Source: Azorinus chamasolen (taxonomy: Eukaryota > Mollusca > Bivalvia > Cardiida > Solecurtidae). Taken from it: a stretch of 64,000 nucleotides of DNA. The notes beneath the pieces are model-generated. The model saw only the letters and a list, made by a program, of their open reading frames with translations. It did not search any database and was not told the origin of the DNA. The stretch is taken from positions 73,792,999 to 73,856,998 of the forward strand of contig OY755241.1 of the NCBI GenBank assembly GCA_963576725.1, given 5' to 3'. Shown in pieces: positions 1 through 10,063 of the stretch. Position numbers and translations under genes: made by a program. Every line of letters starts with the position of its first letter. Position 1 is the first letter of the stretch.

Positions 1-158
1 CCTGTTTATTCCAAAGTTCAACACCTACTGAATATTCATAACAAAATGGTTATAATGATGTATAGAAGGTGGTACATTGTAGCCATTTTAGAAAGTAAAG
101 GAACAGATCTATCAAATTCCATTAGCAAACAGAGCAGAGCCTGATTCGACGGCTCCTA
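1..158 (-). repeat. TTAA-a MITE cut by the window start
   Basis: Begins CCTGTTTATTCCAAAG and carries ACCTACTGAATATTCATA, TAGCCATTTTAGAAAGTAAA and GCAAACAGAGCAGAGCCTGA. The right end is lost after GGCTCCTATAGG. Confidence 0.75.
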
Positions 159-583
159 TAGGCTGGGCGAGTTAATCGTAATCCTGCCGATCGCGAGCTA
201 ACGGTCAATTGCAAACAACTTAGATCAGCATCATCTACTGGGTACATTGCTGACTTGGTAACCATTCTACATTTTAGAGATTCCATTTACAGATTGTTTG
301 TCTGTTTTTCCAGCGGGGGGGGGGGGGGGGGGGGGGCGGAGGGGGGGGGGGCTATTGTCATAACTATGCCATCCACTTTGTTGTCGTTCTTGTTTTTGGG
401 AAACTTTTTGTTGGCCATTACTACTTCAATATTCATGCCAATGTTATGAAGCTTCACACACTTGTTAGGTAGTATGCCTTTGGGGTGTGGGGGTAGGGGA
501 GGGGTGGGGCTGTATGTGTATGGATGGGATTGCTTCTGTTACTTGTCTGCTTTGTCATTTATTCTTTTTTTCCTATGTTTCAG
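159..583. other. Unclassified stretch with G-runs
   Basis: No recognised repeat or gene. Two G-runs stand out: 314-352 (nearly pure G) and 484-511 (GGGGTGTGGGGGTAGGGGAG), which could form G-quadruplexes on the + strand. Confidence 0.5.
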
Positions 584-667
584 GTTGACAGTTCCAGTAC
601 TTGCAGTGTTTCCAGTGATCCTCAAGTAGTTTGTATCATGAACCTTCTCCTGTGGAAATATCTTTAG
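584..667 (+). other. Possible terminal coding exon (low confidence)
   Basis: A pyrimidine-rich tract (ATTCTTTTTTTCCTATGTTTCAG) ends at 583. Two of the three frames after it stay open briefly: phase 0 runs 27 codons to TAG at 665-667, and phase 1 runs LTVPVLAVFPVILK then stop. The last few bases of the phase-0 frame are the start of a TTAA-a MITE remnant. Without a matching upstream exon this may be a chance acceptor. Confidence 0.2.
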
Positions 668-771
668 CAAACAGAGCCGAGCCTGATCAGACGGCTCCTA
701 TAGGAGCCATCTGATCTGGGTCTACTGTTTGCTAATGTGTGAAAACATGTTTATATGAGGGAAAGGGTTAA
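660..771 (-). repeat. Half TTAA-a MITE with a clean hairpin
   Basis: TAGCAAACAGAG..GGCTCCTATAGGAGCC (693-708)..ACTGTTTGC, ending GAGGGAAAGGGTTAA. The other half is missing. Confidence 0.8.
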
Positions 772-854
772 GAAGTTTCATTTTATACAAGAAATTTTGT
801 ACATAAGCTTTGTATTAAGTTTTCTGTATTTTTTTTAATCATATTCCGATATTC

Positions 855-1085
855 CATAGATCTACTCCTTCCTATGCTTTGGGAGACAGTGTAGACTCGG
901 ATCAGAAGACTCCCGTATGAGCCATCTGATCAGTATCCATTCTGTTTGCTAATGAATAATATAGATGTGACTACAGTTTCTGTCATAGCAAAATTTCTGT
1001 GTTCATGTCATTTTAAAAATGGATCTAAATTAATATTCATGATGTCATTATATCTTACATCAATATTCATGGAGTATAGGATTAA
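855..1085 (+). repeat. TTAA-b MITE, decayed
   Basis: GTGTAGACTCGGATCAGAAG, CATCTGATCAG, GACTACAGTTTCTGTCA and AATATTCATGATGTCATTA are diagnostic. The ends are degenerate (GGATTAA at right). Confidence 0.7.
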
Positions 1086-1122
1086 AACTGTACGTTCCAA
1101 ATTGTAGACTTTCCACAGGATA

Positions 1123-1358
1123 AGGTTTAACACCTTGCACGCTAGTGACATAACTTTTGCAAACGGTTTAGATCCAAATAAGACTCTAGGTAACTCGTTA
1201 TCTAATCTGGATTCAAACTGTTTGACACGGACTATATTTTGAGAGAATTCAACAGAAAAAAATAACTCGTATTAGCAAGCAGCTTGGATTGTGATGGTAC
1301 ACTGAGTAACATGGTATCTCTTCAGGATCCGAACTGTTTGACACTCGGCCAATATTTT
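1123..1358. repeat. Two TTAA-d fragments in tandem
   Basis: The first has GCAAACGGTTTAGATCCAAA and TTCAAACTGTTTGACAC; the second has AGCAAGCAGCTTGGATTG and GGATCCGAACTGTTTGACAC. Hairpins are decayed. Confidence 0.6.
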
Positions 1359-1595
1359 TTAACCCTTTCCTTCATATAAATATGTTTTCACGCATCTGCA
1401 AACAGAGTAGACCCAGATCAGACGCCGTCTGATCAGGGTCTGCTCTGTTTGTTTATGGAATTTGATAAATCTGTTTCTGTACTTTCTAAAATAGCAGCAA
1501 TGTTCCACCTTTAATATTTCATTATTACTATTTTGTCTATGAATATTCAGTAGGTATTGACATTTGTAATAAACATAGAACAGGGAAAGGGTTAA
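1359..1595 (+). repeat. TTAA-a MITE, complete (237 bp)
   Basis: TTAACCCTTTCCTTCATATA ... AACAGGGAAAGGGTTAA. The hairpin arms GTAGACCCAGATCAGACG and CGTCTGATCAGGGTCTGC lack the apex. A reference copy for orientation. Confidence 0.9.
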
Positions 1596-1606
1596 GCTTG
1601 ATCGAG

Positions 1607-1727
1607 TCTGCATAAGCGTTAATTCAGGTGACAATTGTCTAGGTGTGCAAAGCGTGAATTGCAGGGGACATTTGTCTAAGCGTGCAAAGCGTGAATTGCA
1701 GGGGACATTTGTCTAAGCGTGCAAAGT
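1607..1727 (+). repeat. Short tandem repeat, 37-38 bp unit, about 2.5 copies
   Basis: GTGCAAAGCGTGAATTGCAG is repeated at 1644 and 1682, with a partial unit from 1719 (GTGCAAAG). Confidence 0.85.
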
Positions 1728-1764
1728 TAATTAAGGTCTTGACATTCCCCAACTGTTGACTGAA

Positions 1765-1985
1765 GAATATTCTCAAAATGCGTTTACTTGATTCTAGTGA
1801 AAGCAGGATACCAAGTAACATGTTCGAGAATAATTTTGAGTCCGATAATTAGATCAAGCCCTAGCCCCAATGTTATAAATCATTTTGCTTGAGTCTGAGA
1901 TCATTCTCAACCATCTAACAAATCAAGATACTTCAGAATGATCTCAGACTCGGATGTTTTATAAGCTTGGACCCAGGTCTTACCT
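1765..1985. repeat. PAL-2 palindromic repeat with extended left arm
   Basis: GAGTCTGAGATCATTCTCAA and CAGAATGATCTCAGACTCG are inverted arms, ending TTTTATAAGCTTGGACCCAG. The left extension (CAAGTAACATGTTCGAG) is also present in the copy at about 5990-6205. Confidence 0.7.
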
Positions 1986-2029
1986 TTAGAATGCTGGGGA
2001 AATTTGGTGAAGGAAATTGCAAACAGACT

Positions 2030-2193
2030 TGATCCAGATAAAAACATTAGTATAAGGTTCTCTTCAGAAAAATCTAAACTTCATTACTCTATCAGCGACC
2101 TTATGACAACCTTTGCAAACAGTTTGGATCCAGTTGAGATGCCGAGTAACTCGGTTTCCTCAGGATCCACACTTTTTGTCATTCTGACACTGT
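2030..2193 (+). repeat. TTAA-d fragment(s)
   Basis: GCAAACAGTTTGGATCCAGT..GAGTAACTCGG..CTCAGGATCCACAC, with an older fragment at its left. Confidence 0.6.
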
Positions 2194-2383
2194 TTAAACC
2201 ATTTCCCTCATAGGCTATTTTTAGATCCAACCACTGAATAAATCTACCAAAAAGGAGCATTAACTAGAGAAAAGGAAAATTTTAGAAATTTGTAGTTTAA
2301 ACCATTGTGATAAATGCTCTATTTATCACAATGGTTTCATAAAGTGGCTATAACAGAGGCATATTTATGGAGGATAGGGTTAA
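2194..2383 (+). repeat. TTAA-c MITE, complete
   Basis: TTAAACCATTTCCCTCATAG ... GGAGGATAGGGTTAA. Diagnostic words are AAAAGGAGCATTAACTAGAG and ATTGTGATAAATGCTCTA; the hairpin apex is deleted. Confidence 0.85.
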
Positions 2384-2439
2384 AGAAAGAAATACATGTA
2401 GAATTTAAGCAGAGGACAGTTGCTCAGAGTACAGAAGAT

Positions 2440-2720
2440 GGATTCATTTATTTGCTTGTCTGTTTTGAAGAAACGTCAAGCTGTTGTGATCACTAGGTCA
2501 TAGTTGTAGTTGTCGTTGTTAGGGTGTGTGCAAAATCTTTAATGTAGCTAATTTACTCAAAGTATAAGAGGTATCAACATGATGGGTAGATCTCATTAAG
2601 GAGAAGGTCCCTACATAAGAACCATAACTTGATTTCAAACTTTTGGAGTTAATGCCCTTTATTTTTTTCAAAAAGTTTTAATTTAGCTGGACAAACACGA
2701 AATAATCAGGCCAGCGTTGG
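2440..2720 (+). repeat. Dispersed repeat with GTGATCACT..GTCGTCG
   Basis: CTTGTCTGTTTTGAAGAAAC, GTGATCACTAGGTC, GTATAAGAGGTATCAACATG and GAGTTAATGCCCTTT. Also at about 4493-4640 and 6285-6545. Class unknown. Confidence 0.6.
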
Positions 2721-2724
2721 TGAA

Positions 2725-2993
2725 TTGGCAGCTGCCTGCTCGTCTGCCAATATATCACCATTTCAAAATTCTTTATTTCTCCACAAAAACCTATATTACG
2801 ACCACTCTTTAGAATTCACTTCCAGACAATTCTAAAGAGTGGTCACAACACCAAACCCTATGTTGTGACCACTCCAAAGAATAGTCTTTGAGTAAATTAA
2901 AATATTTTCGAGAATAAATCATTTGTTTCTCTACCAAGACCTTTATTATGATTATATGGTGATGTATGGTAGACGGGCGGGCAGCTGCCAATT
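2725..2993. repeat. Large inverted repeat enclosing a PAL-1 hairpin
   Basis: Outer arms TTGGCAGCTGCC..GTCTGCCA (from 2726) and GTAGACGGGCGGGCAGCTGC (to about 2992). Inside is PAL-1: ACCACTCTTTAGAATT / AATTCTAAAGAGTGGTCA (about 2798-2850). Confidence 0.7.
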
Positions 2994-3239
2994 TTGTAAG
3001 CGCAACTCCTGAAACTGTTCAACAGGTTTTCATAAAACCTTGCATGTAGCATGGACATAATATGTAGATACAATGTATACATATTGTTGAGGATTTTTCC
3101 TTCTGCAATTTTTCTGGGAGTTATGCCCCTTTGAACTTAGAAATCGCCAGTTAATAGTGGAGGAAAACCCGATTTGATGTCGTGTCGACATTGCTTGTTG
3201 AAAATGTTTTAATTTACAAATCTTATCTGGACTTGTGAA
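2994..3239. other. Mollusc-type repeat remnant
   Basis: Contains GGGAGTTATGCCCCTTTGAA, a wording typical of long dispersed bivalve repeats. No coding signal. Confidence 0.4.
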
Positions 3240-3340
3240 TTAACCTTTCCAAACAGATTGGATCCAGATGAGACCCCAAGGAACTTGGAATCTAACCAGA
3301 TCCAAACTGTTTGACACTGACGTTGTTTTGGAAGAGATAA
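3240..3340 (+). repeat. TTAA-d fragment
   Basis: TTAACCTTTCCAAACAGATT, GGATCCAGATGAGACCCC and AGATCCAAACTGTTTGACAC. Confidence 0.7.
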
Positions 3341-3346
3341 ATGTAA

Positions 3347-3475
3347 TTATTATGATGTAATTATCTGATTGCTGTTTGGATATCATTTGGATTGATTTTG
3401 ATGGTTGTAACTATTATGATGTAATTATCTGATTGCTGATTGGATATCGTTTGGATTGATTCGGATGGTTTTTGG
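3347..3475 (+). repeat. Direct duplication, 64-bp unit, two copies
   Basis: TATGATGTAATTATCTGATT starts at 3351 and again at 3415; the copies differ at only a few positions. Confidence 0.85.
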
Positions 3476-3988
3476 TTTTCGTGCGGTTTCTGGTCTCAGT
3501 GGTCACTTGCTTGGTCACTCTTTGGTTATCGTCGTTTGGGAACGGTCGAGTGTCTTCTTGAGTTCGATAATTGTGGTGGTGTAAAGAAGGAAGGTGTGGC
3601 TGGAAGATTGGCTTTATCATTATAAGTTGATGTCTATTTCTGTTGACATTGCTTGTGAATTGTTTCATTCGTTCGTTATTGCTGTGTCATTTCGGTCTTG
3701 TGTCGGTTTGACCTACAGTAAGCGTTTGACATAACTTTATATTTTTGATGAAACCGGACTGAGTTAACTAATTACGTTAACCCCTTGCATGTTGTATTTG
3801 GTGAATGGTCCTTCTTTTACACCTACTACTAATCTTAGCATGTCACCAGGGAGAGAGAGAGAGATAGACAGAGCGGGAGCTTGTAATTCTGGGCAGGTCT
3901 ACAACCTGGTAAGGAATGCTGCATATGTATGAAATGTATTGTTTTGTAATAATGTATATCTCATGCATCAATGAGTATTACAAATGGG
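3476..3988. other. Low-copy-looking stretch, nothing recognised
   Basis: No repeat family word and no convincing exon. A GAGAGAGA tract lies near 3851. Confidence 0.4.
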
Positions 3989-4234
3989 TTAACCCTTCTC
4001 TTGCTGAATATTAAAATACATTTCTCCTTTACCCATGTCCTGTTGTATAATTAATATATCTTCACTGTATACAAGTATTTCGCTGTGCAATCACTGCTGT
4101 GGAGTGCACTGGCTGCACAATCAACTTGTAAATAGTGCAGACCCTGATGAGACAGCTCCTGCAGGAGCTGTCTCATCTGGGTCTTCACTATTTGCAGGTA
4201 GGTATATTGACGCGAATAGCAAGTGAAGAGTTAA
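3989..4234 (-). repeat. TTAA-e MITE, complete (246 bp)
   Basis: TTAACCCTTCTCTTGCTGAA ... AGCAAGTGAAGAGTTAA. The hairpin CAGCTCC-TGCA-GGAGCTG is at 4153-4170, with outer arms GCAGACCCTGATGAGA and TCTCATCTGGGTCTTCAC. A full inverse-orientation partner lies at 52508-52763. Confidence 0.9.
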
Positions 4235-4492
4235 TAGCTAAGACAGTTCCATGTTGTTCAGGTCATGTATATTATAAGTTATGACTAACAAGTCTGTCAT
4301 AGTATTTGTTATAACAGCACTCCATGGATATGCATATATTTACCTGTTTATAACTATGTTCTTTATTGCACTTGTTTTATATGCATTGATGGTAACTCTG
4401 GGAATGTATTGTTTCAGCCCAGCATATAGGACAATATATAGCATAGCATAGATTGGACAAATAAAGAATAAAGGATACGAGCTAGTTGTTTT
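4235..4492. other. Unclassified AT-rich stretch with tandem poly(A) signals
   Basis: AATAAA at 4460-4465 and 4467-4472 (ACAAATAAAGAATAAAGG). No exon seen upstream, so a transcript end here is only possible. Confidence 0.25.
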
Positions 4493-4637
4493 GTGCAGCC
4501 TTTCATTGCTCTACTGTTTCGAAGAAAAGTCGAGCTATTGTGATCACTGGGTCGTAGTCGTGGTTGTCGTTGGTGTGCAAAAACTTTAATGTAGCTTATT
4601 ACTCGAAAAGTATAAGAGGTATCAATATGAAAGCTTC

Positions 4638-4805
4638 ATAACCTTTCCAAACAGATTAGATCCAGATGAGACCCCAAGGAACTTGGCATCTAACCAGGAT
4701 CCAAACTGTTTGACAGATGAGACCCCAAGGAACTTGGCATCTAACCAGGAACCAAACTGTTTGACACCGACTTTATTTTTGAAGAGAATTCAACAGAAAA
4801 AATGA
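4638..4805 (+). repeat. TTAA-d MITE with its hairpin partly duplicated in tandem
   Basis: GATGAGACCCCAAGGAACTT..CCAAACTGTTTGACA occurs twice (about 4661 and 4718), a 57-58-bp unit made from the element's own stem. Confidence 0.8.
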
Positions 4806-4967
4806 TTTTCTTCACACCAGGAGGTGGCTGCATGATGCAGCTCCTTTTGGTAACCTTCTGCATTACTTTAAGCCTGCATTAAGCAGCCGCCAGTCCAATC
4901 TTACAAACAGAATATTTGCACCAGACGACATTTAGTCCTTATATTGCTATCTGCTACTTGATAGGTA

Positions 4968-5176
4968 CAGTAAAACCTCTCTATAACAGCCATTAAATTG
5001 TGTTACCTGTAATTAGTTGGTATTTTAGGCAGGTAGTTGCTTAAAGCAAGGTGAAAGTAACAGAACGCTCCTATAGGAGCGTTCAGTTTTACTTTCACCT
5101 TGCTTTAAGCAGCCATCTGCCCCTAAATACAAAATACTTGATGTAATTTAGTGGCGGTTATAGAGAGGTTTTACTG
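4968..5176. repeat. TA-1 MITE, complete
   Basis: CAGTAAAACCTCTCTATA ... TATAGAGAGGTTTTACTG flanked by TA on both sides. The central stem AACGCTCC-TATA-GGAGCGTT (5064-5083) is a perfect palindrome. This is a good reference copy of TA-1. Confidence 0.9.
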
Positions 5177-5210
5177 TAGTTGAAATTTCAGACATACTTT
5201 TTTCACAGTA

Positions 5211-5470
5211 TAGCTCGAACAATTAGACCTGGACCCTCACCTTTATGTAGAATACATAATGAGAGAGAGGACGCTGCATAAATAAAACTCCGCCGGTAAA
5301 TCGTGAAGTTTATTCTCGCTGAAATTAACCCGTAAACCATACAATCACGAGCGTGTCCATGCGTATAGTTGCTTACCGGGACACGTGCCGAGGATAAACT
5401 CGTGCAATGTTACGGATTTTTATTTATGCAAATTAAGTAGGTCAGGGTCCAGGTCAAATTGTTCGAGCTA
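5211..5470. mobile_element. TA-3: palindromic element with 34-bp inverted termini
   Basis: Left TATAGCTCGAACAATT.GACC.. pairs with right ..GGTC.AATTGTTCGAGCTATA over about 34 bases with one or two differences. Inner arms (CATAAATAAAACTCCG / GGATTTTTATTTATG, and AGTTTATTCTCG / GAGGATAAACTCG) also pair. No coding frame. Confidence 0.75.
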
Positions 5471-5539
5471 TAGAATAAGGGTTAATTGCTGGCGGCATTT
5501 ATCTAGGCTTAACTGTTGGCTTGACCCTTTGCTCCATAA

Positions 5540-5985
5540 ATAATGCATTTTTTGTCAGATTAGACCCAGATCAGATGGCTTCTATAGGATCCATGTGATC
5601 TGGGTTTGCTCTATTTGCTTTTGATGTACAGTAAAACCCCACTAATACGACCAACTGAAAGAGGTATTCTGGGTGCAGGTTACCAGGTAGCTTAATACAG
5701 GATAGAAGAGCTTTCTGCATTACTTTTGCCCTGCATTAAGCAACTACCTGCTTATAAAGACACCCATGTAGATTCATTAAGTGGTCGCATTAGAGGTATT
5801 TTACTGTAACATAGATCTGATTCTACAGTTTGTCACGATAAAACACTTTTGTTCATAGTACCATTATAAACATTCTGTGAATTAATATTAATGATAGTTT
5901 GTTCATAGTACCATTATAAACATTCTGTGAATTAATATTAATGATAGCATTATATCTTGCCTGAATATTGATGGAATAACGGGTT
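5540..5985 (+). repeat. TTAA-b MITE interrupted by TA-1, with a 50-bp internal duplication
   Basis: Left part has CTTTGCTCCATAAATA and the hairpin GACCCAGATCAGATGGC; right part resumes with CATAGATCTGATTCTAC. A 50-bp block starting GTTCATAGTACCATTATAAA occurs twice in tandem (5851 and 5901). Confidence 0.75.
5629..5806. repeat. TA-1 variant MITE, complete, nested in a TTAA-b element
   Basis: CAGTAAAACCCCACTAATAC ... ATTAGAGGTATTTTACTG between TA dinucleotides. TTAA-b sequence resumes at once after the right end, so this insertion is the younger of the two. Confidence 0.85.
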
Positions 5986-5989
5986 TAGA

Positions 5990-6205
5990 ATATCCTTAAA
6001 ATATATTTACTGGATTGTAAGCTGGAATCCGAGCAACATGTTTGAGTATAGTCATAAGTTTGAGTCGGAGAATGAGTTTATGAAATCAAGCCTTTACCCT
6101 GAAATTATAAAAAAAATGAGTCTGAGATAATTCTGACCATTCGGACACATTAGAATGAACTCGGACTCGAATGTTTTATCGCCAAATATTCCCAGCGTTC
6201 TATAG
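5990..6205. repeat. PAL-2 palindromic repeat with extended left arm
   Basis: Related to 1765-1985: TATTTACTGGATTGTAAGC, CCGAGCAACATGTTTGAG, GAGTCTGAGATAATTCTGAC and GAACTCGGACTCGAATG. Confidence 0.65.
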
Positions 6206-6284
6206 CTAAGACTAGGGCACATACAGTTGCAAACGGTTTTGATCCTGATAAATACGCCCAGTATATGGTTGCCTTTAAACTATT

Positions 6285-6545
6285 TTTAGCTTGTCTGTTT
6301 CAAAGAAAAGTCGAGCTACTGTGATCACTGGGTTGTAGTCGTCGTCGTCGTGGAAAAACTTCAATGTAGCTCATTACTCGAAAAGTATAAGAGGTATCAA
6401 CATGAAACTTCAAAGGTAAGCAGATCTCATTGAGGGAAAGACTCCTACATAAGTACCGTAACTCTTGTTTTAAACTTTTTGAGTTATGGCCCTTTGTCCT
6501 TTTTTATATTTTATTAATTTATCTGGACAAGTACCAAATAAGATG
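6285..6545 (+). repeat. Dispersed repeat with GTGATCACT..GTCGTCGTCG
   Basis: Same family as 2440-2720: AGCTACTGTGATCACTGGG, GTATAAGAGGTATCAACATG and GAGTTATGGCCCTTTG. Confidence 0.6.
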
Positions 6546-6649
6546 AGTGTTGGCGCCGCACACGGCTCTTGTTTTACCCTAAGTATTCAGATAATTAGTG
6601 CAGAACCTGAGTCGACACTATTTGCTGCTCTGCTCTCTCAACTTTTAAT

Positions 6650-6862
6650 TATTCAGCTTTACTCCACATAAACACATTTTGCAAACAGAGTAGACACAGA
6701 TCAGACAGCTCCTGTAGGATTCATCTGATCAGAGTCTGCTCTGTTTGCTAATGGAATTTGAAAAATATGTTTCTTTATTTTCTAAAATGGCTATAATGTT
6801 CCACCTTCTAAACTTCATTGTTACTTCAGTAGGTATTGAAATTTGGAATTAACATTGTTCGA
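6650..6862 (+). repeat. TTAA-a MITE, right end lost
   Basis: GCAAACAGAGTAGACACAGA, GATCAGAGTCTGCTCTG and TCAGTAGGTATTGAAATTTG. The left end is degenerate (TTTACTCC). Confidence 0.75.
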
Positions 6863-6949
6863 ACAAATTTTGCAATATCAAAACCCAATGTCTGCCTTTA
6901 ACCCATTACCTCATAAGCTATTTATGCTCCCCCCCCCCCCTTTAGGGGA

Positions 6950-8451
6950 GGGAGACATTGATGTTGTGATTTCTGTCTGTCCGTCCGTCCGCTAACAAAA
7001 CAAGTGACCATTAAATAGAGGGTGTACAATGGGTCTGTAAGGCAGGTGGCAGCTTAATGAAGGTCAACAAAGGCAGAAAGCTCCTATAGGAACTATCTGC
7101 ATTACTATTGTAATAGTTGGCATATTGTGTTTGCTCTATCTGTTAGTTTGTTGGTTGGTTGATCAGTTTGTCCCCAACTTTAATGTTGGCTATAAGTTTG
7201 TACATACTTGGCATGCATGTGCATGACGAACATCGAACATGTTTATGGGCCACTTATTAAGGTAAAGGTCATACATCAGGGTCAACATTCATATCTGGGG
7301 CATAGTGTTTCATAAACCCATCTTTTTAAGATTCCTGTGTACAATCAATATAAGGTATCTGTATCTTAACATTCCCCTGCAGTCAGGGTATTGAACAGTT
7401 TGGATCTTGATGAGATGCAGGTACTGGGTGCTTCATGGATCCAAACTGGTTGTGAATGTGCAACTAGATAACAGAGGTACACAAAAGTATAGCAATGTTC
7501 TCTTTTTAAATTCAATAAACAATTTCTGCTACATGTATTTAACTTTTGTCATCAATATGAGAGAGACATATTGATGTTGTGCTTTCTGTCTGTCCGTCCG
7601 TCCGCTAAAAGTGACCTGACTCATATTTGCAAACAGTTTGGATCCAGATGAGATGCCAAGTTACTCAACGTCTTACCATGGTCCAAGCTGTTTGACACTC
7701 GTTCAACAGTTTCTCAAATGTTCGTATCGTACAAACTTAGAAGTAAATAAAACCTGCAAAAAGATCAGTCTTGGCATACATTTTGTTTTCAGTATGATGA
7801 GGGTTAAATTTTCTTTTGGTTCTACCGAGGCGCTCCGTTCGTACTGAACCTCAAGGGATCTTGGTGACGTACACCCTGAGACAAACAAAACAAGTGACCA
7901 TTAAATAGAAGTCGTACTATGGGTCTGTAAGGCAGGTGGCAGCTTAATGAAGGTCAACAAAGGCAGAAAGCTCATATAGGAACTATCTGCATTACTATTG
8001 TAATAGTTGGGCATATTGTGTTTGCTCTGTCTGTTGGTTTGTTGGTTGGTTGATCAGTTTGTCCTCAACTTTAATGTTGGCTATAAGTTTGTATATACTT
8101 GGCATGCATGTGCAACTTATAGAGGCGAACATTTTTATGGGTCACTTATTAAGGTAAAGGTCATACATCAAGGTCAACATTCATATCTGGTGCATAGTGT
8201 TTCACAAACCCATCTTTTTAAGATTCCTGTGTACAATCAATATAAGGTATCTGTATCTTAACATTCCCCTGCAGTCAGGGTATTGAACAGTTTGGATTTT
8301 GATGAGATGCAGGTACTGGGTGCTTCATGGATCCAAACTGGTTGTGAATGTGCAACTAGATAACAGAGGTACACAAAAGTATAGCAATGTTCTCTTTTTA
8401 AATTCAATAAACAATTTCTGCTACATGTATTTAACTTTTGTCATCAATATG
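6950..8451 (+). repeat. 612-bp tandem duplication, second copy split by a later insertion
   Basis: The unit starts GGGAGGGAGACATTGATG and recurs from about 7562 (GAGAGAGACATATTGATG). Its body 6996-7559 (CAAGTGACCATTAAATAG ... TTTTGTCATCAATATG) repeats at 7886-8451. The second copy is broken after GTCCGTCCGCTAA by about 273 bases. The unit includes a TA-1-like hairpin (AGAAAGCTCCTATAGGAACT). Its open frames (for example 8007-8261) are not coding. Confidence 0.85.
7613..7885 (+). repeat. Insertion in the second tandem unit, includes a TTAA-d fragment
   Basis: Holds GCAAACAGTTTGGATCCAGA..GAGATGCCAAG and CAAGCTGTTTGACACTCG, then GATGAGGGTTAAATT and an unclassified tail (TGAACCTCAAGGGATCTTGG). 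Confidence 0.6.
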
Positions 8452-8482
8452 TTTCTTCAAGACTCCACGTGTAGAAAGGTTC

Positions 8483-9072
8483 TTAACCTTTCCCCTGTTC
8501 TATATTTATTCCAAATTCCAATACCTACTGATATTCATAGACAAAATAGTTATAAATGAAATATGGAAGGTGGAACAATGTACAGTGCTCCCTCTCTACA
8601 ACGACACCCTTTGGGATACGAATATTGTATGTGTTGTTCAGAGGGAGTTGTTATTGGGAGGGAAAATCAAACAATTAGCTTGTTTGCAGATCCCCAGATT
8701 GGGTATATATTTCGAGAATTAAAACCGTTATGCCTCTATCAAACCCTATGTTTTGACCACTCTTTAGAATTGTCACTTTGTGCCGATTCTAAAGAGTGGT
8801 CACGACATAGGGTTTGATTGAGGCATAAAGAAAATACGATGGAAAAAAAGTTGTTTCTGGAGCCTCGTTGTTTCGCAAACAGTGACATGCGTTGTTGTAA
8901 GGAGGGAATCCTTATTGAGAGGGCCGTTGTAGGGAGGGAGCACTGTAGCCAATGTAGAAAGTAAAGAAACGGTTCTAGAACTATCAATTAGCAAATGGAG
9001 CAGACCCTGGTCAGACAGCTCCTTCAGAGTCTACTTCGTTTGCAAAGGCGTTTATATGAAGGAAAGGGTTAA
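8483..9072 (-). repeat. TTAA-a MITE interrupted by TA-2
   Basis: Opens TTAACCTTTCCCCTGTTC and closes GGAAAGGGTTAA; the middle is split at AATGTA by a TA-2 element and continues GCCAATGTAGAAAGTAAAG on the far side. The two halves together make a normal-length TTAA-a copy. Confidence 0.85.
8583..8945 (+). repeat. TA-2 MITE, complete (363 bp)
   Basis: CAGTGCTCCCTCTCTACAAC ... GGGAGGGAGCACTG with TA on both sides. The core is the PAL-1 palindrome (CAAACCCTATG.. CATAGGGTTTG). It lies inside a TTAA-a copy. Confidence 0.9.
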
Positions 9073-9083
9073 AAGGAAGACTT

Positions 9084-9297
9084 ACAGTACAATAAACCCC
9101 TTCTAAACCCGAATTCTACTAAAGAATTAAGATACTTTTAGGCACATGGCTGCTTAATTCAGGATGAAAGTCATGCAGAAAGCCCCCAAAAGTAGCTTTC
9201 TGCATTACTTTCACCCTGCATTAAGCTGTCACCTGTGTCCGAGACCCATTATTTATTATAAATTGAACGCCCGTTTTAGAGCGAATTTTGCTGAAGT
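9084..9297. repeat. TA-1 MITE, decayed
   Basis: CAGTACAATAAACCCCTTCT at left, GCAGAAAGCCCCC..TAGCTTTCTGCATTAC in the middle, CGTTTTAGAGCGAATTTTGC at right. The termini have drifted. Confidence 0.7.
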
Positions 9298-9756
9298 AGC
9301 TGTGTGACTTGACATATCAATGATGCAAGATAGAAATGTATTTTACCCCTTTGCAAACAGATCCAGATCAATGGATCTGATTCTGTTTCTATCACTGCTA
9401 AAAATGCTGTATTTTGAATAGTCTATAATGGTGTTTAAGTATCGGATTTCTTTTGGTAGTGTTAGAAACCCATTTTTCATATTCTTCAGTGTTAAATTTT
9501 CATTTATTTTGTTTTCACTTGTATGGTAGCATATGTCTGCTTAAGTTTCACGTTGGTAATGGTGGACTATTTGACATATATCACGTTGATAATGGGGAAC
9601 TATTTGACATATATCAGTTATTATATCTTGAAAATGAAAGCTGTTGAGCCTTTCCCTCATATAAACACCATTAAGTGCCGTGGCAAACATAGTAAACCTA
9701 GATCAGGACTTACTGCTCGGAGCTAATGAGATTATAATTGACTACAGTTTCTAGTA
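9298..9756. other. Mostly unclassified; small MITE scraps
   Basis: Fragments of TTAA-b (about 9350-9420) and TTAA-a (about 9645-9720). A short tandem TTTGACATATATCA (9572, 9603) also occurs. No gene. Confidence 0.4.
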
Positions 9757-10045
9757 CAGTAGAACTCCTCTAATGCGACCACTTAATGAATAAACATGGG
9801 TGTCTTTGTAAGCAGGTGATTACTTAATGCAGGAAACTCCTATAGGAGCTTTCTGCATTACTTTTGTCCTGCATTAAGCTACCGCCTGCATCTTTCACCT
9901 ATATTTATCTCTTTTAGATGGTCGCATTAGCGGAATTTTGCATCTTTCACCTAGAATTATCTCTTAGATGGTCGCATTAGCGGAATTTTGCATCTTTCAT
10001 CTAGAATTATCTCTTTTAGATGGTCCCATTAGCGGAATTTTACTG
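9757..10045. repeat. TA-1 variant MITE with its right end triplicated
   Basis: CAGTAGAACTCCTCTAATGC ... GGAATTTTACTG between TA sites. The right arm block GCATCTTTCA.CTAGAATTAT ..GGTCGCATTAGCGG occurs three times in tandem (about 9892-10040), so only the last has the true terminus. Confidence 0.85.
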
Positions 10046-10063
10046 TAATACCAAATCAATGTA

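Noticed and set aside
7638..8261. Open frames in the 612-bp duplicated unit
   Set aside because: Frames are not kept between the two copies.
9453..9647. 64-codon frame with FDIYHVDNGELFDIYQ repeat
   Set aside because: Small tandem duplication in AT-rich non-coding DNA; no start context or homologue.
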